A stretch of 7,141 nt of DNA from Oscillospiraceae bacterium (GTDB lineage: Bacteria; Bacillota; Clostridia; Oscillospirales; Acutalibacteraceae): the NCBI GenBank assembly GCA_029012165.1, contig JAQXLO010000002.1, forward strand, positions 1-7,141, in the 5' to 3' direction. The position numbers were made by a program, and so were the translations under genes. The notes under the pieces were generated by a model. The model ran no database searches. It saw only the letters and a program-made list of their open reading frames with translations, and was not told where the DNA came from. Below are positions 5,907 through 7,141 of the stretch, in pieces (positions within the stretch are counted from its first letter, which is position 1; every line of letters starts with the position of its first letter).

Positions 5907-5980
5907 TATTTTCAAAGAGGGATGCTGAAAACCGCTGCGTCCTTCCAATAGAAACCCTGGGAAAAGGAGAAGATGGTAAT

Positions 5981-7141
5981 ATGGAAGAGGTAAGAATTCT
6001 CTCCCCGCTGGGAATGCTAGGATACGGATTTCCGGTAGAATCGTTTGAGGAGGGACTTCGCCGCAAGCCACATGCGATCGTTGCCGATGCGGGTTCCACT
6101 GATGCCGGTCCACATAAGTTGGGTGCAGGGGTTGGCATTGTCAGCCGCGCAGCAGCCAAAAAAGATTTATATAGAATGATTAGGGGTGGTCATGACCTGC
6201 ATATTCCCGTCTTAGTTGGGTCTGCCGGCGGATCGGGTGCGAAGAAGCATGTAGACTGGACAATGGATATTGTCGAAGAGATCATCCGCGAGAATGGCTG
6301 GAAAATGAAGGTCGGTGTTATTTATGCGGACATTGATAAGAATTATCTTATCAATAAGCTACATGAAGGAAAAGTGGCACCTCTTGGTCCTGTGCCCGAG
6401 CTGACAGAGGAAGATGTCATGGACAGCACTCGCATAGTTGCCCAAATGGGGCACGAAGCGTTTGTGGATCTGCTGAACAAGAATGTTGATGTTATTATCG
6501 GCGGTCGATCCTATGATCCTGCCATGACTGCAGCTGTATGTGTGAAGTACGGCTTTGACAAGGGGCTTGCCTATCACATGGGCAAGATTTTGGAATGCGG
6601 CGCACAGTGTGCAATTCCCGGTAGTCCTAAGGACTGCATGATGGGTTATATTCATAAGGATAACTTTGTACTGACCCCAATGAATCCGATTCGTAAATGC
6701 ACGACATACTCAGTAGCTGCACATACGCTGTATGAGAAAACAAACCCCATGCTTCTTCCTGGTCCCGGGGGCACGTTAGACTTGCAGAACTGCAAATTTG
6801 AGCAGGAAGATGAGCGCAGCGTCCGGATCTCGGGCAGCAAGTTTATTGAGGACAAGGAGTACCGCCTTAAGCTGGAAGGATCCAAGCAGGTTGGATTCCG
6901 CACTCTGTTTATTGCGGGTATCCGTGATCCTCATGCGATCGAGTGCATTGACGAGATCGTCGACTATACGATCAGCGAAACGAAGAAGTATTTTTCTGAG
7001 ATTCCTGAAAACAGCTATTTCATTGATGCCAAGATTTACGGCAAAAACGGTGTCATGAACTCCCTTGAGCCGCAAAAGGAAATCACCAGTCACGAGCTTT
7101 GCGTCATTTACGACGTTGTTGCGGCTGATCAGGCTACGGCT
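5981..7141 (+). CDS. AtuA-family (DUF1446) protein, 3' end cut by window edge
   Basis: The first 387 codons of a gene that continues past the window; relatives are about 450 residues. The product belongs to the acyclic terpene utilization AtuA family (DUF1446), named from a Pseudomonas terpenoid-degradation cluster but biochemically undefined in most bacteria. Family blocks are clear: RILSPLGMLGYGFP (5-18), VADAGSTDAGPHKLGAGVG (34-52), VLVGSAGGSGAKKH (77-90), APLGPVPELTEED (133-145), IIGGRSYDPA (172-181), HMGKILECGA (199-208), VAAHTLYEK (245-253), LPGPGG (259-264) and IAGIRDP (311-317). No signal peptide or membrane segment is seen, so it is probably cytoplasmic. ATG at 5981 has AAGGAGA 10-11 nt upstream and starts next to the conserved N-terminal block. 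An in-frame ATG at 5879 would add 34 residues but has no ribosome binding site and overlaps the control region. The divergent FadR-type regulator suggests inducible catabolism of an organic acid or acyl compound; the substrate is unknown. Confidence 0.88.
   Translation, partial: MEEVRILSPLGMLGYGFPVESFEEGLRRKPHAIVADAGSTDAGPHKLGAGVGIVSRAAAKKDLYRMIRGGHDLHIPVLVGSAGGSGAKKHVDWTMDIVEEIIRENGWKMKVGVIYADIDKNYLINKLHEGKVAPLGPVPELTEEDVMDSTRIVAQMGHEAFVDLLNKNVDVIIGGRSYDPAMTAAVCVKYGFDKGLAYHMGKILECGAQCAIPGSPKDCMMGYIHKDNFVLTPMNPIRKCTTYSVAAHTLYEKTNPMLLPGPGGTLDLQNCKFEQEDERSVRISGSKFIEDKEYRLKLEGSKQVGFRTLFIAGIRDPHAIECIDEIVDYTISETKKYFSEIPENSYFIDAKIYGKNGVMNSLEPQKEITSHELCVIYDVVAADQATA

Larger units (their letters stand above)
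5627..5980. other. 354-nt divergent control region
   Basis: AT-rich intergenic DNA between the two divergent genes. Besides the promoter and palindromes listed separately, it holds a leader of about 128 nt for the plus-strand gene that ends in the ribosome binding site AAGGAGA (5964-5970). I see no tRNA, riboswitch or terminator in it. Short open frames on the minus strand here lack ribosome binding sites and recognisable motifs. Confidence 0.6.

Noticed and set aside
5922..5951. Nine-codon upstream frame in the AtuA leader
   Set aside because: The GAGGG before the ATG is too close to serve as a ribosome binding site, and the peptide (MLKTAASFQ) has no attenuator-like codon run.
5879..5980. 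In-frame ATG at 5879 giving the AtuA-family protein a hydrophobic 34-residue N-terminal extension (MFFVFLVLPIFSK...)
   Set aside because: No ribosome binding site, it overlaps operator site 2, and family members begin close to the ILSPLG block; ATG at 5981 has AAGGAGA.
5628..6159. Short minus-strand open frames over the control region and start of the AtuA gene
   Set aside because: No start signals or motifs; they are antisense to a recognised gene or lie in AT-rich regulatory DNA.

Overview
The window looks like chromosomal DNA of a Bacillota bacterium, most likely a GC-rich member of Clostridia. I infer this from the gene set, the strong AGGAGG-type ribosome binding sites, the lipoprotein-type PstS and the PstB, PhoU and pyridoxamine kinase sequences. 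No species can be named from the sequence alone.

Positions 1-4507, minus strand, hold a compact high-affinity phosphate uptake operon read from right to left: pstS, pstC, pstA, pstB, phoU, then a pyridoxamine/pyridoxal kinase gene that runs off the left edge. From pstC onward the genes overlap by one base (TGATG at pstC/pstA and pstB/phoU) or are 1-3 nt apart (pstA/pstB and phoU/pdxK), so translational coupling is likely. The one larger gap, 60 nt between pstS and pstC, holds a perfect 11-bp hairpin without a U-tract. It probably lets pstS be expressed above the rest. PstS captures phosphate outside the cell, PstC and PstA form the membrane channel, PstB hydrolyses ATP, and PhoU shuts down or signals from the transporter. 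The kinase makes vitamin B6 cofactor and is an unusual passenger.

Positions 4508-4891 hold no confident gene. The stretch contains a probable intrinsic terminator on the minus strand (4656-4685), Pho-box-like repeats with a weak candidate promoter for pstS, and an inverted repeat near 4784-4811. A coding-like open frame of about 100 codons also runs into pstS.

Positions 4892-7141 form a second, compositionally different (more AT-rich) unit. A FadR-type GntR regulator on the minus strand is divergent from the 5' part of an AtuA-family (DUF1446) gene on the plus strand, which runs off the right edge. The 354-nt region between them holds a good sigma-A promoter facing the AtuA gene. Two related 13-bp palindromes lie 41 bp apart at and just downstream of that promoter, and another palindrome overlaps a weak candidate promoter of the regulator. 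This is the layout of a locally regulated catabolic operon. Its substrate cannot be read from the sequence, and it is the least understood part of the window.
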